Origin: CALKJP01 sp046299555
GTDB taxonomy: Bacteria; Bacteroidota; Bacteroidia; JACCXN01
Assembly (NCBI GenBank): GCA_046299555.1
Contig: JBKBHS010000001.1
Location: 186,001-250,000, forward strand
Direction: 5' to 3'
DNA length: 64,000 nt
Under the pieces are notes generated by a model. It was not told the DNA's origin, searched no databases, and was given only the letters and a program-made list of their open reading frames with translations. Numbering within the stretch: position 1 is the first letter of the stretch; each line of letters opens with the position of its first letter. This document shows, piece by piece, positions 36,864 to 46,252 of the stretch. A program made the translations under genes and the position numbers.

Positions 36864-37538
36864 ATGCTGATAGATTTTTTTGCCTTAATATATCCTGAAA
36901 ATTGTGCTGCATGTGGGCAAACACTTTTAAAAAACGAAGAAACTATTTGTACTGAATGTATTTTAATGCTCCCAAAAACATACTATTGGAAAAATCAAGA
37001 AAATCCGGTAAGTAAATTGTTTTGGGGAAGAATACCGGTAGAAAATGCTTGTTCATTTTTGTATTTTACAAAAGGCGGTAAGGTGCAACATTTACTACAT
37101 CAATTAAAATATAAAGGAAATAAAAATGCAGGTTATTTTGCTGCTAAACTTTTGGGGCTAGAATTAAAAGACACACACTTTAATGCAATTGATGCAATTA
37201 TTCCCGTTCCTTTGCATATGAGTAAACTCAAAAAAAGAGGATATAATCAAAGTGAAATTATTGCAAACGGTTTATCTGAAATTTTGAACAAACCCGTTAA
37301 AACTAATTGGTTAGTTAGAAAATACGCCAGCGAAACACAAACTAAAAAAAGCCGATTTAAACGCTGGGAAAACGTAAAAGAAATTTTTGCAACTGAAAAT
37401 GAAACTGAATTTGAAGGAAAGCATCTTTTGATTGTTGACGATGTTATAACCACGGGATCAACCATAGAAGCATGTGCCCAGCTTTTATTAAAGGTAAAAG
37501 ATGTAAAAATTAGTATTGTAGCACTTGCATCAGCATAG
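36864..37538 (+). CDS. ComF-like phosphoribosyltransferase-fold protein
   Basis: 224 residues. The N-terminal Cys4 zinc knuckle (CAACGQTL...CTEC) and KYKGNKNAGYFAAKLLG, PVPLHMSKLKKRGYNQSEIIANGLS and PRPP loop LLIVDDVITTGST are the ComF/GntX signature. In naturally competent bacteria ComF supports DNA uptake; elsewhere its role is unclear. No other competence gene is in the window. A Met-sulfoxide reductase gene follows 32 bases later. Confidence 0.92.
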   Translation: MLIDFFALIYPENCAACGQTLLKNEETICTECILMLPKTYYWKNQENPVSKLFWGRIPVENACSFLYFTKGGKVQHLLHQLKYKGNKNAGYFAAKLLGLELKDTHFNAIDAIIPVPLHMSKLKKRGYNQSEIIANGLSEILNKPVKTNWLVRKYASETQTKKSRFKRWENVKEIFATENETEFEGKHLLIVDDVITTGSTIEACAQLLLKVKDVKISIVALASA

Positions 37539-37570
37539 CTAAATTTAAAATATTTAGTAGGTTTGCAGCC

Positions 37571-38062
37571 ATGGCAGAAGAATTAAACATAAGTCCAACG
37601 CTTGACAAAGAAAGCAAATATAAACAATTGCTTCCCCAAATAAATTCGCTCATTGAAGGAGAAAAGAATTTAATTGCCAATTTGGCTAATGTGGCGGCAG
37701 CTTTAAAACAAACTTTTAATTTTTTTTGGGTTGGATTTTATTTGGTTGAAAACCAACAATTGGTTTTAGGCCCATTTCAAGGAAGCATTGCTTGCACAAG
37801 AATTAATTACGGAAATGGAGTTTGCGGAACTGCCTGGAAAGAACAAAAAACAATATTAGTAGATGATGTAGATAAATTTCCGGGGCATATTACATGCAGT
37901 TCTCTTTCTCGCTCTGAAATCGTAGTTCCTGTTTTTAATAAAAACAATGTTGTAACAATGGTTTTAGACATTGACAGTGATAAATTATCCGATTTTGATT
38001 TAATTGACAAAAAATATTTAGAAGAATTAGCTGCTATTTTGAAAAAACAACTGCATGTTTAA
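37571..38062 (+). CDS. msrC: GAF-domain free methionine-(R)-sulfoxide reductase
   Basis: 163 residues, one GAF domain. The catalytic cysteines of fRMsr are present in IACTRINYG, NGVCGTAW and HITCSSLSRSEIVVP. Reduces free Met-R-sulfoxide. The stop overlaps the next gene start by 8 bases (38055-38062). A -7-like TAGGTTTG lies at 37558-37565, too close to the start for a usual leader. Confidence 0.9.
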   Translation: MAEELNISPTLDKESKYKQLLPQINSLIEGEKNLIANLANVAAALKQTFNFFWVGFYLVENQQLVLGPFQGSIACTRINYGNGVCGTAWKEQKTILVDDVDKFPGHITCSSLSRSEIVVPVFNKNNVVTMVLDIDSDKLSDFDLIDKKYLEELAAILKKQLHV

Positions 38063-39707
38063 ACCCTTCAACTATATATTTTTAGCCATATTACTGCTTA
38101 TCGTAGCATCATGTGCTCAAGTAGTAACTCCAACAGGAGGGCCAAAAGACACAATTCCTCCAAAGGTGTTAAAAAGCGATCCCGCTAATTATGAAACCAA
38201 CTTTTCTGGCAATAGTTTAATAATACAATTTGATGAATTTGTACAAGTAAAAGATGCCAATAATGAAATTATTATTTCTCCAATGATTGGAGGAAGTCCA
38301 AAAATAAAAATAAAGGGTAAAACCGTAGAAATAAAATTTGATACATTACCAAAAGCTAATACCACCTACACCATTAATTTAGGAAAAGCAATAGTTGATA
38401 ATAACGAAGGAAATGTTTTAGACAGCAATTTATTTGTTTTTTCTACAGGAAATATAATAGATACTTTTGAGATAAAAGGTAAAATTATGGATGCAGAATG
38501 GGGAAAGGCTGAAAAGAATATGTTTATTATGCTTTATGCTGATACTTCCGATTCTATTCCATTAAAAAACCCTCCTGATTATATTACAAAAAGTAATGAT
38601 AATGGAGAATTTAAAATTATGCACATTAAAAAAGGGAAATATCGTTTATTTGCTTTAAGTGACTTAAATAGTAATTATATTTTTGATTTACCGGACGAAA
38701 AAATTGCATTTTCAAACAATATAATTGATTTAGACTCAACTGTGTTTGTTGCTGAACTGAATGCTTTTAAAGAAACTGTTGATAAACAATTTATTGTATC
38801 TTCAGAATTTGTTCAATATGGAAAAATTAAAATGGTTTTTAATTTACCGGTTAAAAACATCAATGTTAAACCATTAAATTATGAGTTTAAAAAAGAATGG
38901 TTTTTAATGGAAGAAAACCAGAAAAAAGACACTTTATATTTATGGCTTACCGAAATAGATCATTTAGACTCACTAATTTTAGAAATTACAGACGAAAACA
39001 ATGTTCTTGACACATTAGAGCTAGAAATTTTAAAAAAACCTATTGAAAATAATAATAAAGGAGGAAGCAGAGGCTCTGGTAAGTTAAAAGCATTAGAATT
39101 AAACGCTCAAATTAATGCAACTATTTCAAATCCTTTAAATTTTAACGATTCATTAATAATAAATTGGAACCATCCCATACTTTCATCCAATATAAATAAA
39201 TACATACTTACACAAGGGGATGATACCTTATCGATACAATTAAAAACCATTGATAACGCTTTACGAAAGCAGGTAATAAACTTTAACCGAAAAGAAGATT
39301 CAACCTACAACTTAGTAATACTTCCTAATGCAGTAGAAGATATCTTCAATCTTAAAAACGATACTTTAAAATTTTCTTTTAAAATTCAAAACCGAAACTA
39401 TTATGGAACAATTTTGCTTGATATAGAAGGAAACATTATTAATTCAATGAATTACATTATTGACTTAACAGATGAAAAAAATCAAATAATTAAAAGTTGT
39501 TCAACAAACAATTTAAAAAATATTAAATTTGACTACTTAGCCCCCGGCAATTATAGTTTTCGTTTAATTGTTGATGTAAATAATAATAACCAATGGGATA
39601 CAGGAAATTATCTAAAAAATATTCAACCTGAAAAAACTTTTATTTATAACGGTAGTGTAACTGTTAAAGGTAATTGGGATAGTAATATAACATGGCAATT
39701 ACCTTAA
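38055..39707 (+). CDS. Lipoprotein with N-terminal SbsA-type Ig-like domain
   Basis: 550 residues. Lipoprotein signal (AILLLIVASCAQVV), the strand TPTGGPKDTIPPKVLKSDPANYETNFSGNSLIIQFDEFV that opens the Big_5/SbsA Ig-like domain (about 25-125), then repeated beta modules including a GEFKIMHIKKGKYRLFALSDLNSNYIFD segment resembling carboxypeptidase-regulatory domains and a matching C-terminal copy (LAPGNYSFRLIVDVNNNNQWDTG). Common in Bacteroidota as an outer-membrane lipoprotein of unknown role. Start within the preceding gene's end. Confidence 0.85.
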   Translation: MFKPFNYIFLAILLLIVASCAQVVTPTGGPKDTIPPKVLKSDPANYETNFSGNSLIIQFDEFVQVKDANNEIIISPMIGGSPKIKIKGKTVEIKFDTLPKANTTYTINLGKAIVDNNEGNVLDSNLFVFSTGNIIDTFEIKGKIMDAEWGKAEKNMFIMLYADTSDSIPLKNPPDYITKSNDNGEFKIMHIKKGKYRLFALSDLNSNYIFDLPDEKIAFSNNIIDLDSTVFVAELNAFKETVDKQFIVSSEFVQYGKIKMVFNLPVKNINVKPLNYEFKKEWFLMEENQKKDTLYLWLTEIDHLDSLILEITDENNVLDTLELEILKKPIENNNKGGSRGSGKLKALELNAQINATISNPLNFNDSLIINWNHPILSSNINKYILTQGDDTLSIQLKTIDNALRKQVINFNRKEDSTYNLVILPNAVEDIFNLKNDTLKFSFKIQNRNYYGTILLDIEGNIINSMNYIIDLTDEKNQIIKSCSTNNLKNIKFDYLAPGNYSFRLIVDVNNNNQWDTGNYLKNIQPEKTFIYNGSVTVKGNWDSNITWQLP

Positions 39708-39768
39708 TGTTTCTAAATTTATAAAATTATTCTTAACTTAGAAAATTAATTTAAAATAGAAATTCACT

Positions 39769-40785
39769 ATGAAAAAACTATTACTCACTTTTTTAATCGC
39801 AAATGTTGCAAACTCTTTTGCACAAAACGACACATTGTTGTTTGAAGATTTTCAAGCAGACAATTTTCCATACATTCAAATTGGTCCTCCCAACGGAAGC
39901 TCAAACGAAACAACTGATTGGTATAATTTTGACGAAGATCAGTTGCCCGATGGCAGCCCTTCAAACAGGCCGGGGGAATGGTTTTTAGCACTTCCTTTTG
40001 CTACTGCAGATGCATTAACCAGTAATGGAGATTCTAATTTCGTATTAGCGTCTAATTCATGGAGCAATGTAAATCAATACACACTCAACTGGTTAATAAC
40101 TCCAAAAATTGCTGTTAATGGCCCTACAACTTTAACATGGAAATCTGCACCAAGACAAACTCCGAGATATTTAGACGGATACATGGTATTATTATCAACA
40201 ACCGATAATTACGAAACCAGCTTTACCGATACTTTATTTGTTGCAGGAGAATATATTTCTGCTAGCGGTTCTTTTGCTGACAGCTCATTTTCAAACTATA
40301 CATTTTCAAGCGGTTTTATTCATGGACAAGATGGAACTTACATAGAATTTGACAACGATTCTGCTCGTTTTATTGGAGAACTAAGACCATTTAGTGTATC
40401 GCTAAATGCTTATGTAGGACAAAGCGTTTATATCGCCTTTTTACACCGCACCATGGATGATAACTTAATATCGATTGATGATATTTTAGTAACCGGTGTT
40501 GCAACATCTATTAAAGAAGAAGAAAAACAATTTAAATTAGGAGCTTTCCCTAACCCTGCAAGCAATATGCTTACTTTAAACTATACCCTTCCAAAATCAT
40601 CTGCTATTGACGTAATGGTATATGATTTTAATGGAAAATTGGTTGACAATAAATTTATAGGTATGCAAATTGCCGGAGAACAAAGCATTACTTATAATGT
40701 AGCTAATTTAGCAAATGGCGAATATTCTTTTGTTATTCGCTCTTCGTTTGGAACGACAACTCAAAAAGTAATTGTTAACAAATAA
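39769..40785 (+). CDS. Secreted choice-of-anchor J protein with type IX sorting domain
   Basis: 338 residues. Signal peptide (to about 18, NSFAQ), a choice-of-anchor J / cleaved-adhesin-type beta-sandwich (TLLFEDFQADNFPY ... LNWLITPKIAV ... VAFLHRTMDD-like block, about 20-245) and a Por-type C-terminal domain (LGAFPNPASNMLTLNYTLPKSSAIDVMVYDFNGKLV ... VIVNK). Exported by the type IX system and probably attached to the surface. It could bind carbohydrate or act in adhesion; no catalytic residues seen. Ends in a strong shared terminator. Confidence 0.88.
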   Translation: MKKLLLTFLIANVANSFAQNDTLLFEDFQADNFPYIQIGPPNGSSNETTDWYNFDEDQLPDGSPSNRPGEWFLALPFATADALTSNGDSNFVLASNSWSNVNQYTLNWLITPKIAVNGPTTLTWKSAPRQTPRYLDGYMVLLSTTDNYETSFTDTLFVAGEYISASGSFADSSFSNYTFSSGFIHGQDGTYIEFDNDSARFIGELRPFSVSLNAYVGQSVYIAFLHRTMDDNLISIDDILVTGVATSIKEEEKQFKLGAFPNPASNMLTLNYTLPKSSAIDVMVYDFNGKLVDNKFIGMQIAGEQSITYNVANLANGEYSFVIRSSFGTTTQKVIVNK

Positions 40786-40803
40786 AAAATGTTTGTATTC
40801 CTT

Positions 40804-40834
40804 AAAAAGCCCGCCAAATTTTGGCGGGCTTTTT
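40804..40834. terminator. Bidirectional intrinsic terminator
   Basis: AAAAAGCCCGCCAAA and TTTGGCGGGCTTTTT form a 15-bp GC-cored stem with a one-base loop region. It serves the plus-strand adhesin gene and the minus-strand nitrilase gene, whose stop codon lies in its right arm. Confidence 0.92.
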
Positions 40835-41612
40835 AAGTTATCTCAAAATCATCTGCATCTAAACCAACAGGAAAGGCTTTTCGATATTCTGCAAGCTCAT
40901 TATAAATTAATTCCAATGTTTCAACATTAATTTCGTTTGCTTTTGTAGAACTTATTATCTCTCCTTTTGGATTAATTACAGCAGAATCTCCAGAATACGA
41001 TATACCGTTGCCATCTTCACCTACCCTGTTTACACCTATTACATAACACTGATTTTCGATAGCGCGAGCCATCAACAAAGTTTTCCATGCATGATTTCTT
41101 TTTTCTGGCCAATTTGCTATAAAAATTAACACATCATAATCGTTTTTATTTCTGCTCCAAACCGGGAAACGTAAATCATAACAAATAAGAGGACAAATAC
41201 GCCATCCTTTAATACTCTCTATTAATTTGCTTTTTCCGGGGGTGTAGTGGTGATGTTCATTGGCCATTCTAAACAAATGTCGCTTATCATAGGTTCCAAA
41301 TATATCCCATGGTTCTACCCAGATAAGGCGATTATAAAAATGTCCGTTTTCTTCTATTATAATGCTTCCAATAATTCGTGTATTTAGTTCGCGTGCCATG
41401 GTTCGCATCCATTTTACTGTTGGCCCATTCATGGGTTCTGCAAATTCTTGGGCTTTCATAGTGAACCCGGTAGTAAACATTTCGGGTAATACTATTACAT
41501 CTGTTTTTTCTTTCAGTGGCAGCAGTAACTCTTCCAACATGCGAAGATTGGCAGCTTTATCTTCCCAAAAAAGCGAGGTTTGAACGATACTTATTTTTAA
41601 ATTTTCCATCAT
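40833..41612 (-). CDS. Nitrilase-family omega-amidase (YafV-like)
   Basis: 259 residues. Catalytic triad: Glu in VLPEMFTTGF, Lys in GTYDKRHLF and Cys in PLICYDLRFP. YafV-type enzymes hydrolyse 2-oxoglutaramate and 2-oxosuccinamate, the products of glutamine/asparagine transaminases. The gene just upstream on the same strand is such an aminotransferase, 32 bases away, supporting this. A second ATG at 41609 is equally likely. Confidence 0.9.
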   Translation of the reverse strand: MMENLKISIVQTSLFWEDKAANLRMLEELLLPLKEKTDVIVLPEMFTTGFTMKAQEFAEPMNGPTVKWMRTMARELNTRIIGSIIIEENGHFYNRLIWVEPWDIFGTYDKRHLFRMANEHHHYTPGKSKLIESIKGWRICPLICYDLRFPVWSRNKNDYDVLIFIANWPEKRNHAWKTLLMARAIENQCYVIGVNRVGEDGNGISYSGDSAVINPKGEIISSTKANEINVETLELIYNELAEYRKAFPVGLDADDFEIT

Positions 41613-41644
41613 ACCTTTTAAACGTATTAAAAATGGATGGTTGT

Positions 41645-42802
41645 CTAAATTTTGCAGATTATTTCTGCTGCTTTTTCGAGCGTTTGTTCATCTTTAGCAA
41701 AACAAAAGCGTAATACTTTATTGTCGTTTTGCTCATTATAAAACACCGATACAGGAACTGATGCTATTCCATGTTCTTTGATTAATCGCATGGCAAAATC
41801 AATATCTTTTTCTTCGGTGATATTGCTATAATCCAATAATTGGAAATAGGTTCCTTGGCAAGGCAATAATTTAAAACGAGATGCTTTAATTCGTTCTCTG
41901 AAAAAATCTCTTTTTTGTTGATAAAATTTACTTAATTCTAAATATTCGTTATCTTTTTTTAAATATTCGGCTAATGCAAATTGTATGGGTGTATTTACAG
42001 CAAATACTAAGTATTGATGGACTTTTCTAAATTCTTTCATAAGTGCTTCGGGAGCTATACAATAGCCTATTTTCCACCCTGTGGTATGATAGGTTTTTCC
42101 AAATGAACTTATGATAAAACTTCGGGAAGCTAAATCTGAGTATTTTGCTACGCTTTCATGTGAGTAGCCATCAAACACCATGTGTTCATACACCTCATCG
42201 CTTACAACAATAATATCGGTTCCGGATGTAATTTTTTCCAATTCCAACAAATCTTCTTTCTTTAAAATACTTCCACTCGGATTGTGCGGAGTATTTATAA
42301 TTATCATTCGGGTGCGATGGTTTACCACTTTTTTTACCCGTTCCCAATTAATAGAATAATTAGGAAAATCAAGATGGATGTGTATGGTTTTTCCGCCATT
42401 TAATTCAATAGCCGGCTCATAACAATCGTATGCCGGAGAAAAAATAATAACCTCATCTCCTTCGTTTATTATTGCCGTTATGGCTGTATAAATTGCTTGT
42501 GTAGCACCGGCAGTAATGGTTATTTCAGTTTCGGGAGAGTAATAAGTACCATATAATTTTTTTGTTTTTTCGGATATTGCTTCACGCAATGCTAAAACAC
42601 CTTGCATAGGAGCATATTGATTATGCCCTTGTTGCATGTATTTATTGACAAGCGAAACCAGCTCAGATGAACAAGGAAAATTTGGGAATCCCTGAGAAAG
42701 ATTAATGGCATTATATTCTTGTGCCAATTTTGACATTACCGTAAAAATAGTAGTGCCAACTTTTGGCAATTTAGAATTTAGAGAAGATGTAAATTTTGGC
42801 AT
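41645..42802 (-). CDS. PLP-dependent aminotransferase (methionine/glutamine aminotransferase, YbdL-like)
   Basis: 385 residues from the ATG at 42802 (MPKFTSSLNSKLPKVGTTIF); an upstream TTG at 42844 would add 14 residues and is unlikely. PLP Lys in SSFGKTYHTTGWKIGY, fold type I motifs AGATQAIYTAITAII, NTPHNPSG and VVSDEVYEHMVFDG. The group (YbdL/kynurenine aminotransferase-like) transaminates methionine, glutamine or aromatic keto acids; the adjacent omega-amidase fits use of glutamine as amino donor, as in methionine salvage. Confidence 0.9.
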   Translation of the reverse strand: MPKFTSSLNSKLPKVGTTIFTVMSKLAQEYNAINLSQGFPNFPCSSELVSLVNKYMQQGHNQYAPMQGVLALREAISEKTKKLYGTYYSPETEITITAGATQAIYTAITAIINEGDEVIIFSPAYDCYEPAIELNGGKTIHIHLDFPNYSINWERVKKVVNHRTRMIIINTPHNPSGSILKKEDLLELEKITSGTDIIVVSDEVYEHMVFDGYSHESVAKYSDLASRSFIISSFGKTYHTTGWKIGYCIAPEALMKEFRKVHQYLVFAVNTPIQFALAEYLKKDNEYLELSKFYQQKRDFFRERIKASRFKLLPCQGTYFQLLDYSNITEEKDIDFAMRLIKEHGIASVPVSVFYNEQNDNKVLRFCFAKDEQTLEKAAEIICKI

Positions 42803-42840
42803 ACAGCAATTGTATAATTGCCAAATGTAAACAAAATGAA

Positions 42841-43554
42841 TCAATAAGGAGGTTGCACGGTTTTTACAAGCAATCGTTTGGCTATTGGCAAAAATGTTTC
42901 AGCTAAAGGAATATGCAGGTCGGTTTCTATAGCGTAGGTTGCCGGATTAGACCAATTTTTATTTTCTTTTATCAAATGCGATTTTATTTGCTCAAAATTG
43001 TTATTGATGCCCTTTGAAAATGTAGAAACATATTGCGTATATACTCCACGATATTTTTCATCAGCACTCTCGAAAAGTGTTATTTCATAAGAATATACAT
43101 GTGTTTGAGGAGAATTATCACTTAATAAAACATAGCCGAAGTCATTATTCAGCGGCATTAAACCTACGGGAGAAATTTGAGTATGCGATTCTATAAAATC
43201 ATAAATTTTCTTACCTTCTTTTAAATAATATTCGAATTTGGGAAGTGAAAATTCTACAATTTGCAAAATTTCCTGCATAAGAGAATTATCATTAATCAAA
43301 CGCTCAAATTCAGGTTGTAATGTTTCTTTATTAAATCCTAATAATTTTTTGGGGAAGCTATCCGCAATTGCGTTTTGTTGTTCTTTAATAATTTTTGCGT
43401 TTTTATAATGCTCAATTAGTTCAGAAAAATAAGGATAAAGCTGTGTTTTGTCGAAGGCTTTTTCTACTTCACTTAAATACGCTAATAAAATGTATTGCTT
43501 ATACTCGAAATCTATTAGTTTTTCGGTAATCCAGTTGGGGTTTAGTTTGGCCAT
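42841..43554 (-). CDS. Unknown protein, helical N-terminus
   Basis: 237 residues, no signal peptide. The first half is helical and charged (EKLIDFEYKQYILLAYLSEVEKAFDKTQLYPYFSELIEHYKNAKII), the second half mixed alpha/beta (YVLLSDNSPQTHVYSYEITLFESADEKYRGVYTQYVSTF). I recognise no family. It is probably cytoplasmic. Its stop lies 38 bases upstream of the aminotransferase start, so it may be in that operon. Confidence 0.7.
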   Translation of the reverse strand: MAKLNPNWITEKLIDFEYKQYILLAYLSEVEKAFDKTQLYPYFSELIEHYKNAKIIKEQQNAIADSFPKKLLGFNKETLQPEFERLINDNSLMQEILQIVEFSLPKFEYYLKEGKKIYDFIESHTQISPVGLMPLNNDFGYVLLSDNSPQTHVYSYEITLFESADEKYRGVYTQYVSTFSKGINNNFEQIKSHLIKENKNWSNPATYAIETDLHIPLAETFLPIAKRLLVKTVQPPY

Positions 43555-43656
43555 AGTACATTAAAATTTATTCAAGCAATATTTACGTTTTATTAAAATT
43601 AGGGTTGCATACAGATATTAACATTTAACAGTTATTAAACTTTTCAAATAATACTG

Positions 43657-43685
43657 TTGAACAATGTTCTTTGAACTTAATTTTG
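43657..43685 (+). promoter_or_regulatory. Promoter of the OmpA-family lipoprotein gene
   Basis: TTG at 43657-43659 and TAATTTTG at 43678-43685 with an 18-base spacer fit the Bacteroidota -33/-7 consensus. The ATG is 22 bases after the -7 box. Confidence 0.6.
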
Positions 43686-43707
43686 TTTTATAAATCTTTA
43701 ATTGTGT

Positions 43708-44718
43708 ATGACAAATATTCCATCTATAAAACTATTAGGAATAGCAGCAATTGTAGTAATCAGCTCGTGCGTTCCGGCTAGAAAATTTGAAGAAGTAAAG
43801 AAAAAGCAACAAAGCTGCGAAAGCGAGTTGTCGCAACTTAAAACAAGTCATAAAGATTTAGAAAGTCAATTTAACGAAGTAAGTTCTTCTTATAATGAAT
43901 TAAAAAAACGTCATGATTTATTGGTAAACGATACTGCCACGATAGGAAAATCACTACGTCAAATGACGATTAATTATGATAAGCTGAATGAAACCTATGA
44001 ATTATTATTACAAAAAAACAAAGAGTTATTAGCCGGCAATGCTGCTGAAACCAAAAAACTGGCCGGTCAATTACAGCTAACTCAAGAAGAATTGCAGCGC
44101 AAAGAAGATGCTTTAAAAGCACTTGAAAAAGAGCTAAACGCTAAAGGTCAAAAATTAGAAGAACTGAATACAGAACTTGTAAAACGTGAAGCAAAAGTAA
44201 AAGAACTGGAAGATATTTTAAGCAAGAAAGATGCGGCTGTTAAAGAACTAAAGAAAAAAGTATCTGATGCATTACTTGGTTTTGAAAACAATGGATTGAC
44301 CGTAAATATTAAAAATGGGAAAGTTTATGTATCGTTAGAAGAAAGCTTATTGTTTGCATCGGGTAAATGGGCGGTTTCGCCTAAAGGTGTTGAAGTATTG
44401 AAAAAATTGGGTAAAGTGTTAGAGCAAAATGAAGATATTAATGTAATGGTAGAAGGCCATACCGATGATGTACCGATGAGAGGTGCCGGTGATGTAAAAG
44501 ATAACTGGGATTTAAGCGTAATGCGCGCAACCTCTGTTACTAAGATTATTTTAGAAAACAGCAAAGTAAATCCACTAAGAATTACAGCTGCAGGTCATGG
44601 CGAATTTATGCCTTTAGACAATGCTAAAACGCCTGAGGCTCGCGCAAAAAACAGAAGAACGGAAATTATACTTACCCCTAAATTGGATGAGCTTTTCCGA
44701 ATGCTGGAAAATAATTAA
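43708..44718 (+). CDS. OmpA-family peptidoglycan-binding lipoprotein with coiled coil
   Basis: 336 residues from the ATG at 43708. A lipobox (AAIVVISSC, Cys near 21) is followed by a long coiled coil (about 28-190, many Leu/Glu/Lys heptads), then the OmpA_C domain (SLEESLLFASGKWAVSPKGVEVLKKLGKVLEQNEDINVMVEGHTDDVPM ... DLSVMRATSVTKIILENSKVNPLRITAAGHGEFMPL ... KNRRTEIIL). Links outer membrane to peptidoglycan. Single gene with its own promoter and terminator. Confidence 0.92.
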   Translation: MTNIPSIKLLGIAAIVVISSCVPARKFEEVKKKQQSCESELSQLKTSHKDLESQFNEVSSSYNELKKRHDLLVNDTATIGKSLRQMTINYDKLNETYELLLQKNKELLAGNAAETKKLAGQLQLTQEELQRKEDALKALEKELNAKGQKLEELNTELVKREAKVKELEDILSKKDAAVKELKKKVSDALLGFENNGLTVNIKNGKVYVSLEESLLFASGKWAVSPKGVEVLKKLGKVLEQNEDINVMVEGHTDDVPMRGAGDVKDNWDLSVMRATSVTKIILENSKVNPLRITAAGHGEFMPLDNAKTPEARAKNRRTEIILTPKLDELFRMLENN

Positions 44719-44750
44719 AAAAGCCCCGAGCGAATGCTCGGGGCTTTTTT
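44717..44750. terminator. Strong bidirectional intrinsic terminator
   Basis: AAAAAAGCCCCGAGC and GCTCGGGGCTTTTTT form a 15-bp stem with a GAAT loop. It ends both the OmpA gene (plus) and the bactofilin gene (minus). Confidence 0.95.
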
Positions 44751-44772
44751 AATTTTCTGTAATATAAATTAA

Positions 44773-45168
44773 CTACGCCATTTTTTCGGCTACCATTTTT
44801 TGCTTGTCAGATTCGTGAATGCCTTTAATTACAGCTCCCATTTTACAAGTTCCTGAAAATACTGCTCCGGGTTCTATTGATAGTTTATTGGTAACAATAT
44901 CGCCATTCATTTTTGCAGAGGCTTTAAGTGATAATAATTCATTAACGCTTATTTGTCCTAATATTTCGCCAAATACTTCTGCATTTTGACACTGAATATC
45001 GCCAACTATTTTTCCTGTATTCCCTACAACTAATTTCCCTTTTACTTTTATAGTACCTTCTATGCTACCATCTATACGAATATCTCCATTAGTATCTATA
45101 TCTCCTTTAATAACAGTGCCCGGTCCTATTAAATTTACTGAACTATTTATATTTTCATTTTTTGCCAT
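44773..45168 (-). CDS. Bactofilin (polymer-forming cytoskeletal protein)
   Basis: 131 residues from the ATG at 45168 (MAKNENINSSVNLIGPGTVIKGD); in-frame starts also exist at 45192 and 45210. The repeating beta-helix pattern (IKGDIDTNGDIRIDGSIEGTIKVKGKLVVGNTGKIVGDIQCQNAEVFGEILG) is diagnostic of the bactofilin DUF583 family, which forms nucleotide-free filaments involved in cell shape and polarity. No M23 peptidase neighbour, which often accompanies bactofilins elsewhere. Confidence 0.93.
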   Translation of the reverse strand: MAKNENINSSVNLIGPGTVIKGDIDTNGDIRIDGSIEGTIKVKGKLVVGNTGKIVGDIQCQNAEVFGEILGQISVNELLSLKASAKMNGDIVTNKLSIEPGAVFSGTCKMGAVIKGIHESDKQKMVAEKMA

Positions 45169-45219
45169 ATCACTGTTTAATAATTTTAACATAAATCTTC
45201 GTTTCAACACTATTCATTA

Positions 45220-45249
45220 CAAATTTAGTATTTTGAAACGAAAAAACAA
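45220..45249 (-). promoter_or_regulatory. Promoter of the bactofilin gene
   Basis: Read on the minus strand: TTG (45249-45247), 19-base spacer, TAAATTTG (45227-45220), a good -33/-7 match. The position supports starts at 45192 or 45168 rather than 45210. Confidence 0.6.
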
Positions 45250-45358
45250 TTTTTACCGTTATACTTTTTATTTACATGACCTTTTTATGTTATTTAATTA
45301 ATTATTTAATTTAGAATGCTTAAAAACCTATTGATTTTCTTAATTAATTAAAAAAATA

Positions 45359-45949
45359 ATGACCTTTAAAAAACATATCCTCCTCATTGTTTTAATTGCA
45401 TCCATATTACCAATCTATTCCATTGCGCAAGAATCAGAAAAAATACTGGGTTTAATTAAGCTTTATGGCGAAGGCTCTCGATTTAACAGCCAGAATGCAC
45501 TTTCAATTGGTGGTTCAGGAAATTTTGTAATAAAAGAGCATTTTATTGTTGGACTTTATTTGAATGCTAATTCATCCATGATTCGAAAAGATTATTTAAG
45601 CTATGATAAAATGAAACTAGATTTTATTCATGGTGGAATTTTATTACACTATCAGGGAACACTTAAAGGAAACACATTTTGGACAATAGGCGCGCGCGGT
45701 GGATATGCTGATATTTCGTTACAAAGAGAATCGCTTTACATTGGCTTACAGTCTGAAAAATTATTTGGTGCCAACGCTTGGGTTTTACAACCTGAAGGAA
45801 GCGTAATATTTGATTTTTCTAATTTATTAGCATTTGAAATTTCTGCGGCTTATCGTTTTGCACAAACAGCTTCTCCTATTTTTTCAAATGCAGAACTAAG
45901 CAGTTTATGTATTTCGACAGGAATTGTTTTTAAAATCAGAGATTTTTAA
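45359..45949 (+). CDS. Probable small outer-membrane beta-barrel protein, unknown function
   Basis: 196 residues with a signal peptide (LIASILPIYSIAQ, about 1-23). The mature part alternates polar/apolar strands with Gly and aromatic turns (FVIKEHFIVGLYLNANSSMIRKDY, LDFIHGGILLHYQGTLKGNTFWTIGARGGYADISLQRESLYIG) and ends in a strand KIRDF with terminal Phe, as in 8-stranded barrels. No named family. Its last base directly abuts the stop of gatC on the other strand. Confidence 0.7.
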   Translation: MTFKKHILLIVLIASILPIYSIAQESEKILGLIKLYGEGSRFNSQNALSIGGSGNFVIKEHFIVGLYLNANSSMIRKDYLSYDKMKLDFIHGGILLHYQGTLKGNTFWTIGARGGYADISLQRESLYIGLQSEKLFGANAWVLQPEGSVIFDFSNLLAFEISAAYRFAQTASPIFSNAELSSLCISTGIVFKIRDF

Positions 45950-46252
45950 TTAGTTGTTTATTTTTTTCTCCACTACCCTTGGAACTCTAAAATAATCAGA
46001 ATCATGTTTAGGGGCATTTTTCAATGCTTCATCTTGTGTAATGGTTTGTTTTACAATATCTTCTCTTAAAACATTTACCTCTTCTGTTATATAAATTAAT
46101 GGTTCTACATTGTCGGTATTTAATTCGTTTAGTTTTTCTACAAATGAAAGTATTCGTGTTAAATCTTTTTTAATTTCTTCTTTGGCTTCGTTTTCAAATT
46201 CTAAACGTGCCAAATGGGCCAATTTATCAATTAATTTATCATCTACCTGCAT
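45950..46252 (-). CDS. gatC: Asp-tRNA(Asn)/Glu-tRNA(Gln) amidotransferase subunit C
   Basis: 100 residues, normal GatC length. ID-LAHLARLEF at the N-terminus, RILSFVEKLNELNTDNVEPL and the VNVLREDIV / DSDYFRVPRVVEKK tail are the family signature. GatC holds GatA and GatB together for indirect Gln/Asn-tRNA synthesis. gatA and gatB are not in the window. Overlaps plsC by 14 bases. Confidence 0.93.
   Translation of the reverse strand: MQVDDKLIDKLAHLARLEFENEAKEEIKKDLTRILSFVEKLNELNTDNVEPLIYITEEVNVLREDIVKQTITQDEALKNAPKHDSDYFRVPRVVEKKINN

Noticed and set aside
36864..37538. Competence locus
   Set aside because: Only a lone comF-like gene is present; no comE or pilus genes in the window.
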